A stretch of 64,000 nt of DNA from Kutzneria viridogrisea (GTDB lineage Bacteria; Actinomycetota; Actinomycetes; Mycobacteriales; Pseudonocardiaceae), in NCBI GenBank assembly GCA_014138725.1, contig JACJID010000001.1:1488001-1552000 (forward strand), in the 5' to 3' direction. Positions 15,830 to 25,198 of this stretch are shown piece after piece. Below the pieces are notes generated by a model. The model was not told the DNA's origin. It searched no databases and saw only the letters and a list, made by a program, of their open reading frames with translations. Each line of letters begins with the position of its first letter. Position 1 is the stretch's first letter. The position numbers and the translations under genes were made by a program.

Positions 15830-17212
15830 ATGACCACAACCGGTGCCCCGCCCCGCTCGGCCCTCTGGGCGGTACTGGGGCTGGTGCTGCTCGCGGACGT
15901 GCTCGACATGATCGACTCGACGGTCACCTCCATCGCGGCGCCGACCATCGCGGCCGGGCTCGGCGGAGGCGAGGGGCTGATCACCTGGCTGGGCGCCGGG
16001 TACGCCCTCGCGCTCGGGGTGCTGCTCGTGCTCGGCGGGCGGCTGGGGGACAGGTTCGGGCAGCGCAGGCTGTTCCTGATCGGACTGGCCGGGTTCACGA
16101 TCGCCTCGGCGGCGTGCGGTCTGGCCCCGGACCCCGTGGTCCTGGTCGCCGCCCGGGTGGTGCAGGGCGCGTTCGGGGCGCTGCTCATCCCGCAGGGCAT
16201 GGCGATCATGACGAAGGCCTTCCCGCCGGACCTGCTGCGGACCGCGTTCGGGATCTACGGCCCGCTGGTCGGCATCGCCTCCGTTGGCGGGCCGCTGCTC
16301 GGCGGGGTGCTCATCCAGGCCGATATCGCCGGGCTCTCCTGGCGGCCGATCTTCCTGATCAACATCCTGCTGGGAACCCTCGGGTTCCTCGCCGCGGTAA
16401 GGGTTCTTCCCCACGATCGGGGCGATCGCGGCGTCGTACTCGACGGCCTCGGCGCCGGGCTGCTCGGTGCCGCGATCCTCGGCGTCCTGTCCGGTCTGGT
16501 CGCCGGTCCCGCCAGCGGCTGGCCGGTCCTGCCGGTTCTCGCACTGGTGCTCGGGGTCCTCCTGCTCGTCCTGTTCGCCCTCCGGCAGCGGCGCGCCGCC
16601 AACCCGCTGCTCGAACCCAGCCTGTTCCGCCACCGCGGGTTCACCTCAGGACTGCTGGTGGGCTTGGTGTTCTTCGCCGCGTCCAGCGGACTGGTCTACG
16701 TGCTCTCCCTGTTCGTGCAGCACGTTCTGCACGCCACCGCGCTGGAGGCGGCCCTGGGCCTGCTGCCGCTGACCATCGGCATCGTCGTGTCCTCCGCGGC
16801 CGCGATGGCGCTGGTCACCCGCCTCGGCCGCACCATCGTGCTCCTCGGTCTGCTCGTCACGCTGGCCGGAGTCGGCTGGCTGCTGCTCGTCACGCTGGAC
16901 GGCACGACGATCACCTTGCCGGCGCTCGCTCCGATCACCTTCGTCATCGGCGTGGGCATGGGCGCCTGCTTCTCGACGGTCTTCGCCACCGCGCTCGGTG
17001 GGCTCGCCCCCGGCCAGGCGGGCAGCGCCAGCGGCTCGCTGACCGCCGTGCAGCAGATAGCCAACGGCATCGGCTCCGCCCTCGTCACCACCGTCTACCT
17101 GCACTCCGTCGCCCCCGGCACGCCCGCCCTGGCCACGACCCTCGGCGTCGTGTTCGCCCTCACTGCCCTGTGTCTGCCCCTCGTCGCGCTGTTGCCCCGC
17201 AACCGCGCTTGA
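15830..17212 (+). CDS. MFS drug exporter, DHA2 (14-TM) family
   Basis: A 460-residue polytopic membrane protein. It shows the first-helix motif DVLDMIDSTVTSIAAPTI, the loop motif GGRLGDRFGQRR and motif C-like glycines (GPLVGIASVGGPLLGG). These mark proton-driven DHA2 exporters of the EmrB/QacA type. Strong hydrophobic segments run through the whole length. ATG 15830 is used; an upstream in-frame start would lie inside the operator repeats. It is divergent from its likely TetR repressor and followed 22 bases later by an SDR enzyme. Confidence 0.88.
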   Translation: MTTTGAPPRSALWAVLGLVLLADVLDMIDSTVTSIAAPTIAAGLGGGEGLITWLGAGYALALGVLLVLGGRLGDRFGQRRLFLIGLAGFTIASAACGLAPDPVVLVAARVVQGAFGALLIPQGMAIMTKAFPPDLLRTAFGIYGPLVGIASVGGPLLGGVLIQADIAGLSWRPIFLINILLGTLGFLAAVRVLPHDRGDRGVVLDGLGAGLLGAAILGVLSGLVAGPASGWPVLPVLALVLGVLLLVLFALRQRRAANPLLEPSLFRHRGFTSGLLVGLVFFAASSGLVYVLSLFVQHVLHATALEAALGLLPLTIGIVVSSAAAMALVTRLGRTIVLLGLLVTLAGVGWLLLVTLDGTTITLPALAPITFVIGVGMGACFSTVFATALGGLAPGQAGSASGSLTAVQQIANGIGSALVTTVYLHSVAPGTPALATTLGVVFALTALCLPLVALLPRNRA

Positions 17213-17234
17213 ACCCCAGCAAGGAGAAGCACTG

Positions 17235-18119
17235 ATGAAGGTCCTGCTCACCGGAGCCAGCGGATACGTCGGCTCCGTGCTCACCCGCCACCTCGTCGCG
17301 GCCGGGCACCTCGTCACGGGCCTGGCCCGTGGAGCCGCCTCAGCGGCCAGGGTCGAGGCGAACGGCGGCACCCCGGTTCGCGGCAGCCTGGCCGACCTGG
17401 ACCTGTTGCGCGCGGCCGCGAGCGGTGCCGATGCCGTCATCCACGCGGCCATCGACTTCGCCGACCCGGACCTGGGCACCACCGAACGCCTTGCCCTGGA
17501 AGCACTCCTGAGCGGCCTCGACGCCTCGCGCCAGCTGGTCTACACCAGCACCGGCCTGGTCTACCCGCCCGGCGGTGAGCGCCCCGCCCGCGAGGAGGAC
17601 CCCGTGGACGAGCACACGATCCAGCTGCACAAGATCGCGGGCGAACGGCAGGTCCTGGACAACGGGGTCGTGCCCGTCCACGTCATCCGCGCGGGACTCG
17701 TGCACGGCCACAACGGGCCGGGACCGGTGCGCAACTTCCTCGACACGGCAAGGGAAAGCGGCAAGGCCGTCTACATCGGCGATGGGGCGAACCGGATCTC
17801 GGCCGTGCACGTGGCGGACCTGGCCGACCTCTACGTCCGGCTCCTCGCGAAGCGGCCCGCGGAGCGCATTTTCAACGCCGCCACTGCGGAGCCGGTCAGC
17901 ATGAGGGACATCGCCGGGGCCGTGGCCCGTAACACCGGCACGGCGGCCTGCTCCATCACCGCGGACCAGGCGCGTGACGAGTTGGAGCCGCACAACGCCT
18001 TCGCCCTCGCCCTGGACAGCGTGATCGATTCCAGCCGGGCGACCCAGGTCCTCGGCTGGCAGCCCACGGCCGTTTCCTTGCTGGCGGACATCGCCGAAGG
18101 CTCCTACACGGCTGACTGA
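17235..18119 (+). CDS. NAD(P)-binding epimerase/reductase, extended SDR family
   Basis: A 294-residue Rossmann protein. The dinucleotide loop is TGASGYVGSVL at the N-terminus, with the HAAID loop at about 72-76. The usual catalytic Tyr-x3-Lys pair is not clear: the region reads LVYTSTGLVYPPGGE, so the enzyme may be a non-classical reductase. AGGAG lies seven to eight bases before the ATG. It follows the MFS gene by 22 bases and probably shares its promoter, so it may act on the exported or sensed compound. The substrate is unknown. Confidence 0.8.
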   Translation: MKVLLTGASGYVGSVLTRHLVAAGHLVTGLARGAASAARVEANGGTPVRGSLADLDLLRAAASGADAVIHAAIDFADPDLGTTERLALEALLSGLDASRQLVYTSTGLVYPPGGERPAREEDPVDEHTIQLHKIAGERQVLDNGVVPVHVIRAGLVHGHNGPGPVRNFLDTARESGKAVYIGDGANRISAVHVADLADLYVRLLAKRPAERIFNAATAEPVSMRDIAGAVARNTGTAACSITADQARDELEPHNAFALALDSVIDSSRATQVLGWQPTAVSLLADIAEGSYTAD

Positions 18120-18120
18120 G

Positions 18121-18290
18121 CCTGGAACCGCACACCGACCTCACCGATACCGCTGATCTCGGCGTGGAACTGGTTACCGGGCAACAGGTCGAACGCCCGC
18201 CGCCCGGCCAGGCGGCGGGCCGCCTGCGTTGAGCACCACGAGGTCCAGGGTGCCGTGCCCGCTCGCGCCAGCTGAGGAATATCCCGCTGG
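18121..18290 (-). pseudogene. Chimeric relic: SDR fragment joined to FAH-type C-terminus
   Basis: On the minus strand one frame reads GHGTLDLVVLNAGGPPPG, a classical SDR core segment. It runs, after a frame change, into FDLLPGNQFHAEISGIGEVG and a stop, which resembles the end of a fumarylacetoacetate-hydrolase-type enzyme. Neither has a start or a complete domain. The two pieces look like leftovers of two genes joined by deletion. The match is by eye only. Confidence 0.4.
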
Positions 18291-18339
18291 GCCGACGAAA
18301 TCGGTCGCCGCTTCGGGCGGGCACTGCTAGCTTGCGGCT

Positions 18340-18996
18340 GTGGATCTCTTCTCACGCTCCTGGACCGCGTTGCGCACGGCGGTCGCCGAACTCACCGACG
18401 AGGACTTCGCACAGCCCTCCGGCTGCACCGGCTGGCTCGTGCGGGACCTGGTGTGCCACCTGGTGATCGACGCTCAGGACGTCCTGATCACCCTCGTGAC
18501 GCCCACCGAGGCGGAACCGACACGCGACGCGGTGACCTACTGGGAGGTCGCCGAGACGCCGCCGACCGGTGCGGACCCGCTCGACGCGCTGATCGTCCGG
18601 CTGGCCGCCGCGTACGAGGAGCCGTGGCTGCTCAAGTTCCACCTCGACGACCTCGGCTCCGCCGCCGGCCGCGCCGCCGAACTCGCCGACCCAGGAGTGC
18701 GGGTCAGCACGCGCGACGTGGTGCTCACCGCGGGCGACTACCTCTCCGCGTACGTCCTGGAGTGGACGCTGCACCACCTCGACCTGATCGCGCACCTGCC
18801 GGAGGCCGCCGAGCCGCCCGCGGCAGGGCTCGCCCGGACACGCGAGATCCTGGAGAAGATCGCCGGGGCCAGGTTCCCCGCTTCCTTCTCCGACAAGGAC
18901 GCGCTGTTGGTGGGCACCGGACGGCGTGCGCCGACCGAGGCGGAGAACGCCGAACTCGGTGAGCTGGCCGCGAAACTCCCGCTCATCGTCGGGTGA
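18340..18996 (+). CDS. Mycothiol-dependent DinB/maleylpyruvate-isomerase-like protein
   Basis: A 218-residue protein of the actinobacterial maleylpyruvate isomerase N-terminal (DinB-like four-helix) family. Typical marks are the N-terminal TALRTAVAELTDEDFAQPSG, CTGWLVRDLVCHLV with a metal-ligand-type His, and EWTLHHLDLIAHL near residue 145. Members use mycothiol and a divalent metal, but many have no known substrate. The start is GTG 18340. It is followed 42 bases later by a VOC-family gene in the same direction. Confidence 0.75.
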   Translation: MDLFSRSWTALRTAVAELTDEDFAQPSGCTGWLVRDLVCHLVIDAQDVLITLVTPTEAEPTRDAVTYWEVAETPPTGADPLDALIVRLAAAYEEPWLLKFHLDDLGSAAGRAAELADPGVRVSTRDVVLTAGDYLSAYVLEWTLHHLDLIAHLPEAAEPPAAGLARTREILEKIAGARFPASFSDKDALLVGTGRRAPTEAENAELGELAAKLPLIVG

Positions 18997-19038
18997 TCGT
19001 CCCACCGCCGGTCGCCAGGTTCTGCCTAGCATGACCTC

Positions 19039-19380
19039 ATGACCACGGATCTGTTCGCGGGCATCCCCGTCCGCGACTACACCTCGGCGACCGTCTGGTA
19101 CGAGCGGCTCCTCGGTGCCCCGCCGTCGTTCCTGCCCAACGACACCGAGGCGGTGTGGGAGCTCGCCGACCACCGGTACGTGTACATCGACGTGCGGCCC
19201 GAACACGCCGGGCACGCCATGCACACCGTCTTCGTCGACGACTTCGACGCCCGCATCGCGCGGATCGCCGAGCGGGGACTGGAACCGGCCGAGCGCGAGA
19301 CCTACGCCAACGGCGTGCGCAAGGCAACCTTCCGCGACCCGGACGGCAACGAGATCGGGTTCGGCGGCGCGCCGGTCTGA
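19039..19380 (+). CDS. VOC/glyoxalase-fold protein
   Basis: A 113-residue single VOC module. It begins FAGIPVRDYTSATVWYERLLG and ends with RDPDGNEIGFGG, the standard C-terminal glutamate-bearing signature of glyoxalase I, dioxygenase and bleomycin-resistance proteins. Such small members bind a metal or sequester a drug as a dimer. No catalytic role can be named. It lies in tandem with the DinB-like gene. Confidence 0.82.
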   Translation: MTTDLFAGIPVRDYTSATVWYERLLGAPPSFLPNDTEAVWELADHRYVYIDVRPEHAGHAMHTVFVDDFDARIARIAERGLEPAERETYANGVRKATFRDPDGNEIGFGGAPV

Positions 19381-19392
19381 CCGCCAGTACCC

Positions 19393-20280
19393 TCAGATGG
19401 CGATCTCCGCCACGCAGGTGCGCAGCCACTGGTGCGCGGGGTCGGCGTCCACGCGGATGTGCCAGGCCATGCCGACGGCCGTGTGCGGCAGATCCAGCGG
19501 GATCTCCCAGCACGCCAACGGCATGACCCGTGCCGCCGCGGCCGCGAACGAGGCGGGCACCAGTGCGAGCACGTCGGTGCTCAGCGCGAGCAGGCAGGCG
19601 GTGCCGCAGCTGGGCACGGTGGCCAGCACGTGCCGAGTCAGCCCCAGCTCGGCCAGTCGGTCGTCGATCACGCTGTGCGCGCGGCCCCTTCGTGAGACGG
19701 TCAGGTGCGGGATGGCCGCGAACCGTTGCACGGTCAGGGTTTGCTCGTCGTGCGGACCGCCGGCGCGGGCCATCGCCGCGTAGGGGTGCCGGTACAGGTA
19801 GCTGCTGCACACGTCGTGCGGCAGCTCCGGCAGCTCACCGATGTCCAGGTCCACCTTGTCCCGCAGGTCGGCGGGATCCTCCTCACCCTCGGGCAGGATG
19901 CGCAGCCGCACGCCCGGCGCCTCGCGGGCCACCCGCTTGGTCAGCGCGGCACCCAGCGCCACGGCCAGCCCGTCGCTGGTGCGGATCACGAAGGTCCGGT
20001 CCAGGCTGGCGATGTCCACCGGCTGGGGTGGGCGCAGCGCCGCGAGTGCACCGGCCAGTGCCGCCTCGACCTGCGGTTGCAGCGCGCGGGCCCGCTCGGT
20101 GCGGGCCAGCCCGCGCCCGGAGGGGACCAGCAGTGGGTCGCCGACGACCCGGCGCAGGCGGCCCAGGGTGCGGCTCATGGCCGAGGGGGAGACGTTCAGC
20201 GCGGCGGCGGCCTCGGACACACTGCCCTCGCGGAGCAGGGCGTCCAGTGCGGGCAGCAGGTTCATGTCGGGCAACAGCAC
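19393..20280 (-). CDS. LysR-family transcriptional regulator
   Basis: A 295-residue LTTR. The winged helix (about 5-65; LPALDALLREGSVSEAAAAL, then SPSAMSRTLGRLR) is followed by the periplasmic-binding-like effector domain. GTG 20280 gives the usual short lead before the helix-turn-helix; an ATG five codons downstream is also possible. The gene is divergent from an MFS exporter, and two overlapping palindromes in the 85-base gap fit LTTR recognition. It probably activates or represses that exporter. Confidence 0.87.
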   Translation of the reverse strand: MLLPDMNLLPALDALLREGSVSEAAAALNVSPSAMSRTLGRLRRVVGDPLLVPSGRGLARTERARALQPQVEAALAGALAALRPPQPVDIASLDRTFVIRTSDGLAVALGAALTKRVAREAPGVRLRILPEGEEDPADLRDKVDLDIGELPELPHDVCSSYLYRHPYAAMARAGGPHDEQTLTVQRFAAIPHLTVSRRGRAHSVIDDRLAELGLTRHVLATVPSCGTACLLALSTDVLALVPASFAAAAARVMPLACWEIPLDLPHTAVGMAWHIRVDADPAHQWLRTCVAEIAI

Positions 20281-20293
20281 CCGAGCAGCATAG

Positions 20294-20318
20294 TTGCATC
20301 GGACGCAATGCTGCATTG
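20294..20318. promoter_or_regulatory. Overlapping LysR-type palindromes
   Basis: TTGC-ATCGGAC-GCAA (20294-20308) contains a T-N11-A LysR box. CAATGC-T-GCATTG (20306-20318) is a perfect 13-base palindrome overlapping its right arm. They lie between the LysR start and the divergent MFS start. Confidence 0.55.
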
Positions 20319-20365
20319 TTGACTCGGAACTGGTGTGCAACAGTTCTGGGCCGCAGGATGAAGTG

Positions 20366-21760
20366 GTGATTGACCGAACCCACCGCTCGACCGCGCTGCT
20401 CGTCGCCGGGTGCTTCTTCATGGAGAACCTGGACGGCACGATCGTGTCCACGGCGGCACCGCAGCTGGGCGCCTCCCTGCACGTGGAGCCGACCGCGATC
20501 GGCCTGGTGATGACCGCCTACCTGTTGACCCTGGCCGTGCTGATCCCGCTCAGCGGCTGGCTGACCGCCCGCTTCGGCGCGCGCCGGGTGTTCCTCACGG
20601 CGATCGCCGTGTTCACCCTGGCCTCCCTGGGCTGTGCGCTGAGCGCCGGACTCGGCCAGCTGGTCGCCATGCGGGTCGCGCAGGGCGTCGGCGGGGCGAT
20701 GATGGTGCCGGTCGGCAGGCTGGTGGTGATGGCCAAGGCCGCCAAGACCGACATCCCGCGCGTGATGGCGTACGTGGTGTGGCCCGGCCTGGTCGCGCCG
20801 GTGGTGGCCCCGCTGCTCGGCGGGCTGCTCACCACCTACGCCAGCTGGCACTGGATGTTCTTGATTAACTTGCCGCTGGGGCTCGTGGCCTTCCTGGTGG
20901 CGTGGCGGCTGATTCCGGCGGGCGCGGGCAATTCCGCCGTGCGGCGCCTGGACTGGCTGGGCGTGCTGCTGCTGTCCACCGGGCTCGGTGGCCTGACCTA
21001 CACCGCACACCTGGTGTCGGAGACGAGCACGGGCTGGGCGCTCACCGTGACTGCCGGGGCGGTTTCCCTGCTGCTACTGGCTTTGGCCGCGTGGCACCTG
21101 CTGCGCACCGCTCACCCGCTGGTGGAGCTGCGCACGCTGAGATTCGCCTCGCTGCGGGCCGCCGTGCTGGAGGGCTCGCTGTTCTGGATCGCCGTTGGGG
21201 CCGTGCCCTTCCTGCTGCCCCTGCTGTTCCAGGAAGTGTTCGGCTGGAGCCCGGTCAAGTCCGGCGCCGTGGTGCTGTTCGTGTTCGCGGGCAACATCGG
21301 CATCAAGCCCGCGACCACGTACCTGCTCAACCGGTTCGGCTACCGCAAGCTGCTGGCGGTCTCCGCCGCGGTCATGGCCGCCAGCGTGTTCGCCTGCGCG
21401 CTGATCACCGAATCCACCCCGCTGGTGCTGATCGCCGTGATCGTGCTGATCAGCGGCGCGGCGCGCTCGGTGGGGCTGACCGGCTACTCCACCATCGCCT
21501 TCAGCGACGTCACCGAGGAGCACCTGCGGCACGCCAACACGCTCTCGGCCACGGCGACCCAGACCGCGGCCGGGCTCGGTGTGGCGGCGGCCACCGTGGC
21601 CTTGCGTGCCGGGGACCTGTTGCCCGGCAACACATCCCCGGCCACCTCGTACGGCATCGCGTTCGCGCTGATCACCGTGCTGCCGCTGGTCGCGATGGTC
21701 GGCGCACTGCGCCTGCACCCGGCCACCGGGGACTCCGTGCGGCAACCGGCAAAAACGTGA
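20366..21760 (+). CDS. MFS exporter, DHA2 family
   Basis: A 464-residue, probably 14-helix transporter. Motifs include FMENLDGTIVSTAAPQLG in helix 1, SGWLTARFGARRVF for motif A and RVAQGVGGAMMVPVGR. This is the EmrB-like drug/proton antiporter pattern. Of two adjacent GTG codons, 20366 is preferred because AGGA lies seven bases before it. Its expression is likely set by the divergent LysR protein. The exported compound is unknown. Confidence 0.87.
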   Translation: MIDRTHRSTALLVAGCFFMENLDGTIVSTAAPQLGASLHVEPTAIGLVMTAYLLTLAVLIPLSGWLTARFGARRVFLTAIAVFTLASLGCALSAGLGQLVAMRVAQGVGGAMMVPVGRLVVMAKAAKTDIPRVMAYVVWPGLVAPVVAPLLGGLLTTYASWHWMFLINLPLGLVAFLVAWRLIPAGAGNSAVRRLDWLGVLLLSTGLGGLTYTAHLVSETSTGWALTVTAGAVSLLLLALAAWHLLRTAHPLVELRTLRFASLRAAVLEGSLFWIAVGAVPFLLPLLFQEVFGWSPVKSGAVVLFVFAGNIGIKPATTYLLNRFGYRKLLAVSAAVMAASVFACALITESTPLVLIAVIVLISGAARSVGLTGYSTIAFSDVTEEHLRHANTLSATATQTAAGLGVAAATVALRAGDLLPGNTSPATSYGIAFALITVLPLVAMVGALRLHPATGDSVRQPAKT

Positions 21761-21811
21761 CCCGGGTCACCGCCGCCCGCCAAATCGGCTAAACCGGATA
21801 CTCTCCTCACC

Positions 21812-22186
21812 GTGCGCGATGGGTTGACGACCTCACGTCACCGTGGCCTGCTGGCCGCGGTGGTGCTGGTCGTGCTCGTCTTCGCGCACTTCGCCTGCTG
21901 CTCGGTGTTCCACCAGCACGACGGCTCCGTCGGCGTGCACTCGGTGAGCGTGCACACCGCGCCCGCCGACTGCGACGGCCCGGACTGCCCGCTGGTGCAC
22001 GACCGGGTCCAGACCGGCTGGTCGGCGCCCGATCTGTGGCAGCACGAGCTCGCACTGCTGGCCACCGCACTGGACCTGCCGGCACCGCTCACGCACGCGA
22101 TCGGTTCTCCCGCAAGGAATTCGACGCCCAGCCGATGTCAGGCAGGGCGAGCGCTGCTCGTCGACCTCTGCGTCGCCAGGTCCTGA
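21812..22186 (+). CDS. Small membrane-anchored His/Cys-rich protein, unknown
   Basis: A 124-residue product with one hydrophobic helix (GLLAAVVLVVLVFAHFACC) followed by a His/Cys/Asp-rich segment: FHQHDG, HSVSVH and DCDGPDCPLVH. The pattern suggests a membrane-tethered extracytoplasmic metal-binding segment. I do not recognise the family. The start is GTG 21812, close behind a TACTCT -10-like box, so it may be leaderless. A cysteine-synthase-like gene and its coupled exporter lie 69 bases downstream and may belong to the same unit. Confidence 0.5.
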   Translation: MRDGLTTSRHRGLLAAVVLVVLVFAHFACCSVFHQHDGSVGVHSVSVHTAPADCDGPDCPLVHDRVQTGWSAPDLWQHELALLATALDLPAPLTHAIGSPARNSTPSRCQAGRALLVDLCVARS

Positions 22187-22255
22187 CCGGGCCGGGCGCC
22201 CCACGCGCCCCACCCCGTCACCCGAGACCACCGACGTGGAAAGCGAAGCAGCGGC

Positions 22256-23329
22256 ATGACTGCGACACTGCCCGACCCGAACTCGTCCACGCCCGCGGCC
22301 ACCGTGGGCAACACCCCCGTGCTGTGGATCGACCAGCCGCTGTCCCCGAGGGGACGCGGGTTCTGGGCCAAGCTGGAGGGCTTCAACCCCGGCGGCATGA
22401 AGGACCGGCCCGCACTGCACATGGTCACGCAGGCGGCGCGGCGCGGGGAACTGGCCCCCGGCGCCATGATCGTCGAATCGACCAGCGGCACGCTCGGGCT
22501 CGGCCTGGCGCTGGCCGGGATCGTGCACGGTCACCCGGTGACCCTGGTGACCGACCCGGGCATGGAGCCGATCATGCGGCGGCTGCTGGCCGCGCACGGC
22601 GCCCGCGTGGAACTGGTCACCGAGCCGCATCCGGTGGGCGGCTGGCAGGAGGCACGGCGGTTGCGCGTGCGGGAGGTCATGGCCGCGCACCCCGGCTCGT
22701 ACTGCCCCGACCAGTACCACAACCCGGACAACGTGGCCGGGTACGAGCCGCTCGCGGTGGAGTTGCTGGCCCAGTTGGGCCGGATCGACGTGCTGGTCTG
22801 CTCGGTGGGCACCGGCGGGCACTCCGCGGGCGTGTCCCGGGTGCTGCGGCGGCACTTCCCGCACCTGCGCCTGATCGGCGTGGACACGATCGGCTCCACG
22901 ATCTTCGGCCAGCCCGCGGGCCAGCGCCTCATGCGCGGCCTGGGATCGAGCATCTTCCCCCGCAACGTGGACTACTCCGCCTTCGACGAGGTGCACTGGG
23001 TGGCTCCGGCCCAAGCGGTGTGGACGTGTCGCGCGCTGGCCGCCTCCCGGCACGCCAGCGGCGGGTGGAGCGTCGGCGCGGTGGCGCTGGTCGCGGGCTG
23101 GGCCGCGCGCACCCTGGACCCGGACACGCGGATCGCCGCCGTGTTCCCGGATTCGCCGCACCGCTACTTCGACACCGTCTACAACGACGAGTACTGCGCA
23201 CGCCACGAGCTGCTGACCGGGCCGCCACCGGAGGAACCGGAGGTGATCGCCCACCCCGGTGAGCGGGTGGTCACCAGCTGGACCCGGTGTGCCGCGGTGC
23301 AGGACCCGGTGCGGGTGGGCATCGCGTGA
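22256..23329 (+). CDS. PLP-dependent cysteine-synthase-like enzyme
   Basis: A 357-residue fold-type II PLP enzyme of the cysteine synthase / cystathionine beta-synthase group. Lys49 in NPGGMKDRP is the PLP lysine and [11 protein letters not shown] is the asparagine-loop equivalent (Ser-Gly-Thr in place of Ser-Gly-Asn-Thr-Gly). [10 protein letters not shown] binds the PLP phosphate. Such enzymes add a sulfur or amine nucleophile to an activated serine; some siderophore pathways use relatives to make diaminopropionate. Its last bases overlap the GTG of the MFS gene, so the pair is translationally coupled. Confidence 0.82.
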   Translation: MTATLPDPNSSTPAATVGNTPVLWIDQPLSPRGRGFWAKLEGFNPGGMKDRPALHMVTQAARRGELAPGAMIVESTSGTLGLGLALAGIVHGHPVTLVTDPGMEPIMRRLLAAHGARVELVTEPHPVGGWQEARRLRVREVMAAHPGSYCPDQYHNPDNVAGYEPLAVELLAQLGRIDVLVCSVGTGGHSAGVSRVLRRHFPHLRLIGVDTIGSTIFGQPAGQRLMRGLGSSIFPRNVDYSAFDEVHWVAPAQAVWTCRALAASRHASGGWSVGAVALVAGWAARTLDPDTRIAAVFPDSPHRYFDTVYNDEYCARHELLTGPPPEEPEVIAHPGERVVTSWTRCAAVQDPVRVGIA

Positions 23330-24555
23330 ACCGGATCCTCGCCCAGTACCGGTCCTTCGGCCTGCCGGTGCGCCTGCTGCTGCTCAACCAGTTCACCATC
23401 AACCTCGGTTTCTACATGTTGATGCCGTACCTGGCCGCGCACCTGTCCGGTGAGCTCGGCCTCGCCGCCTGGGCGGTCGGCCTGGTGCTGGGCATCCGCA
23501 ACTTCTCCCAGCAGGGCATGTTCCTGATCGGCGGCACGCTGGCCGACCGGCTCGGCCACAAGCCGATGATCGTCGCGGGCTGCACCCTGCGTACCGGCGG
23601 CTTCGTGCTGCTCGGCTTCGCCGACTCGGTGCCCGCGCTGCTGATCGCCTCCGCGGCAACGGGATTCGCCGGTGCCCTGTTCAACCCGGCCGTGCGCGCC
23701 TACGTGGCGCAGGACGCGGGGGAGCGTCGGGTCGAGGCCTTCGCCCTGTTCAACGTGTTCTACCAGGCGGGAATCGTGCTCGGGCCGGTGGTCGGCCTCG
23801 CACTGACCACAGTGGACTTCCGCCTCACCAGCGGGGTCGCCGCCGCGGTGTTCGCCGCGCTGACGGTGTTGCAGGTCCGCGCCCTGCCACGGGACAGTCG
23901 CTCGGCCCGGGTGGGGTCGGTGCTCGCGGACTGGCGGTCGGTGCTGGCCAACCGGTCCTTCCTGCTGTTCGCCCTGGCCATGGTCGGTTCCTACGTGCTG
24001 TCCTTCCAGATCTACCTGGCGCTGCCGCTGGAGGCCCGCAGGCTGGCCGGTGACGGACCCGGGGGCACGGCCCTGGTGACCGCGCTGTTCGTGGTGACCG
24101 GCGGGCTGGCCATCGCCGGGCAGTTGCGGATCACCGACTGGTGCCGTCAGCGCTGGGGCTCCGGGCGTTGCCTGGTACTCGGGCTCGGACTGATGGCACT
24201 GGCCTTCCTGCCGCCCGCGATCAGTCCACACGAGACGGTGTGGGCCATGGCGGCACTGGTGCTCGCGGCGGCGCTGCTGGCGTTGGCCACCAGCGTGGTG
24301 TTCCCGTTCGAGATGGACACGATCGTCGCACTGGCGGGCAACCGGCTGGTCGCCACGCACTACGGGCTCTACAACACCGTTGTGGGCACGGGGATCCTGC
24401 TCGGCAACCTGGTCACCGGCAGCGCGCTCGACCTGGCCCGCGCCGCCGGGGTGCCCGCACTGCCCTGGGCCGCGCTGGCGTGCCTCGGACTGGCCTGCAC
24501 GCTCGCACTGTACACATTGGACCGAAGGGAGCACCTGCTGCCCGCTACGGCTTGA
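23326..24555 (+). CDS. MFS exporter coupled to the cysteine-synthase-like gene
   Basis: A 409-residue, 12-helix MFS protein. Motif A is seen as [13 protein letters not shown]; the N-terminal helix carries [18 protein letters not shown]. The start GTG 23326 overlaps the previous stop as GTGA, so the two products are made together. The exporter may remove or secrete the enzyme product. Its end overlaps the convergent ArsR-rhodanese gene by 11 bases. Confidence 0.83.
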   Translation: MNRILAQYRSFGLPVRLLLLNQFTINLGFYMLMPYLAAHLSGELGLAAWAVGLVLGIRNFSQQGMFLIGGTLADRLGHKPMIVAGCTLRTGGFVLLGFADSVPALLIASAATGFAGALFNPAVRAYVAQDAGERRVEAFALFNVFYQAGIVLGPVVGLALTTVDFRLTSGVAAAVFAALTVLQVRALPRDSRSARVGSVLADWRSVLANRSFLLFALAMVGSYVLSFQIYLALPLEARRLAGDGPGGTALVTALFVVTGGLAIAGQLRITDWCRQRWGSGRCLVLGLGLMALAFLPPAISPHETVWAMAALVLAAALLALATSVVFPFEMDTIVALAGNRLVATHYGLYNTVVGTGILLGNLVTGSALDLARAAGVPALPWAALACLGLACTLALYTLDRREHLLPATA

Positions 24556-25198
24556 GCGGCCTGGACCTGCGCCACCGCGCGAACCCGCCGTCCAGTGGGC
24601 GCGCGCGGTGGCCGTGCTCCCGCAGCAGCCGCACCGCCTTCGGCGACACCACGCAGTACGGCCCACCGCAGTACGCAACGATCTCCACGTCGGTGGGCAG
24701 CTCGGCGAGCCGCTGCCGCAGCTGAGACGCGGGCAGCGACACCGCGCCCGGCACGTGGTCACGCTCGTACTCGGCCGCGGAACGCACGTCGAGCACCAGC
24801 ACCCCGGGATCGGCCAGTCGCGTGCGCAGCTCGCGCACGGTGACCGGCCGCATCACCTCGGGATCGCCCAGGCTGGCCGCCACCTCCTCGCGGAGGTCGG
24901 CCAGCCTGGCCTCGGCGAACTCCTGCACCTGGCCCAGGAAGACCGACACCGACCCGTCGGCGAGCCGGTAGTGCACCCGGGTGCCCTCCTTGCGGGTGGC
25001 CACCAGGTTCGCCGCGCGCAACTGCTGCAACTGCGCCGAGGTGTTCTTCAGTGGCACCCCCGCCTGCTCCGACAGCTCCTCGACGGTCAGCTCCGCACCG
25101 TCGAGCAGGTCCAGCAGCCGCAGCCGGATCGGACTGGCCAGGGCCTTGCCCACCCGCGCCAGCTGCGCGTAGATCGGCTCCTCAACGAACGCCCCCAT
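24545..25198 (-). CDS. ArsR-rhodanese fusion regulator
   Basis: A 217-residue two-domain protein. Residues 8-95 form an ArsR winged helix (LASPIRLRLLDLLDGAELTV, LSEQAGVPLKNTSAQLQQL). Residues 118-212 form a rhodanese domain whose active loop reads CGGPYC, with Cys177 and Cys182. A rhodanese cysteine tied to an ArsR helix suggests sensing of reactive sulfur (persulfide) or control of sulfur traffic. The start at 25198 lies inside the end of the upstream MBL gene (17-base overlap), so the two are coupled. Confidence 0.87.
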   Translation of the reverse strand: MGAFVEEPIYAQLARVGKALASPIRLRLLDLLDGAELTVEELSEQAGVPLKNTSAQLQQLRAANLVATRKEGTRVHYRLADGSVSVFLGQVQEFAEARLADLREEVAASLGDPEVMRPVTVRELRTRLADPGVLVLDVRSAAEYERDHVPGAVSLPASQLRQRLAELPTDVEIVAYCGGPYCVVSPKAVRLLREHGHRARPLDGGFARWRRSRPLKP

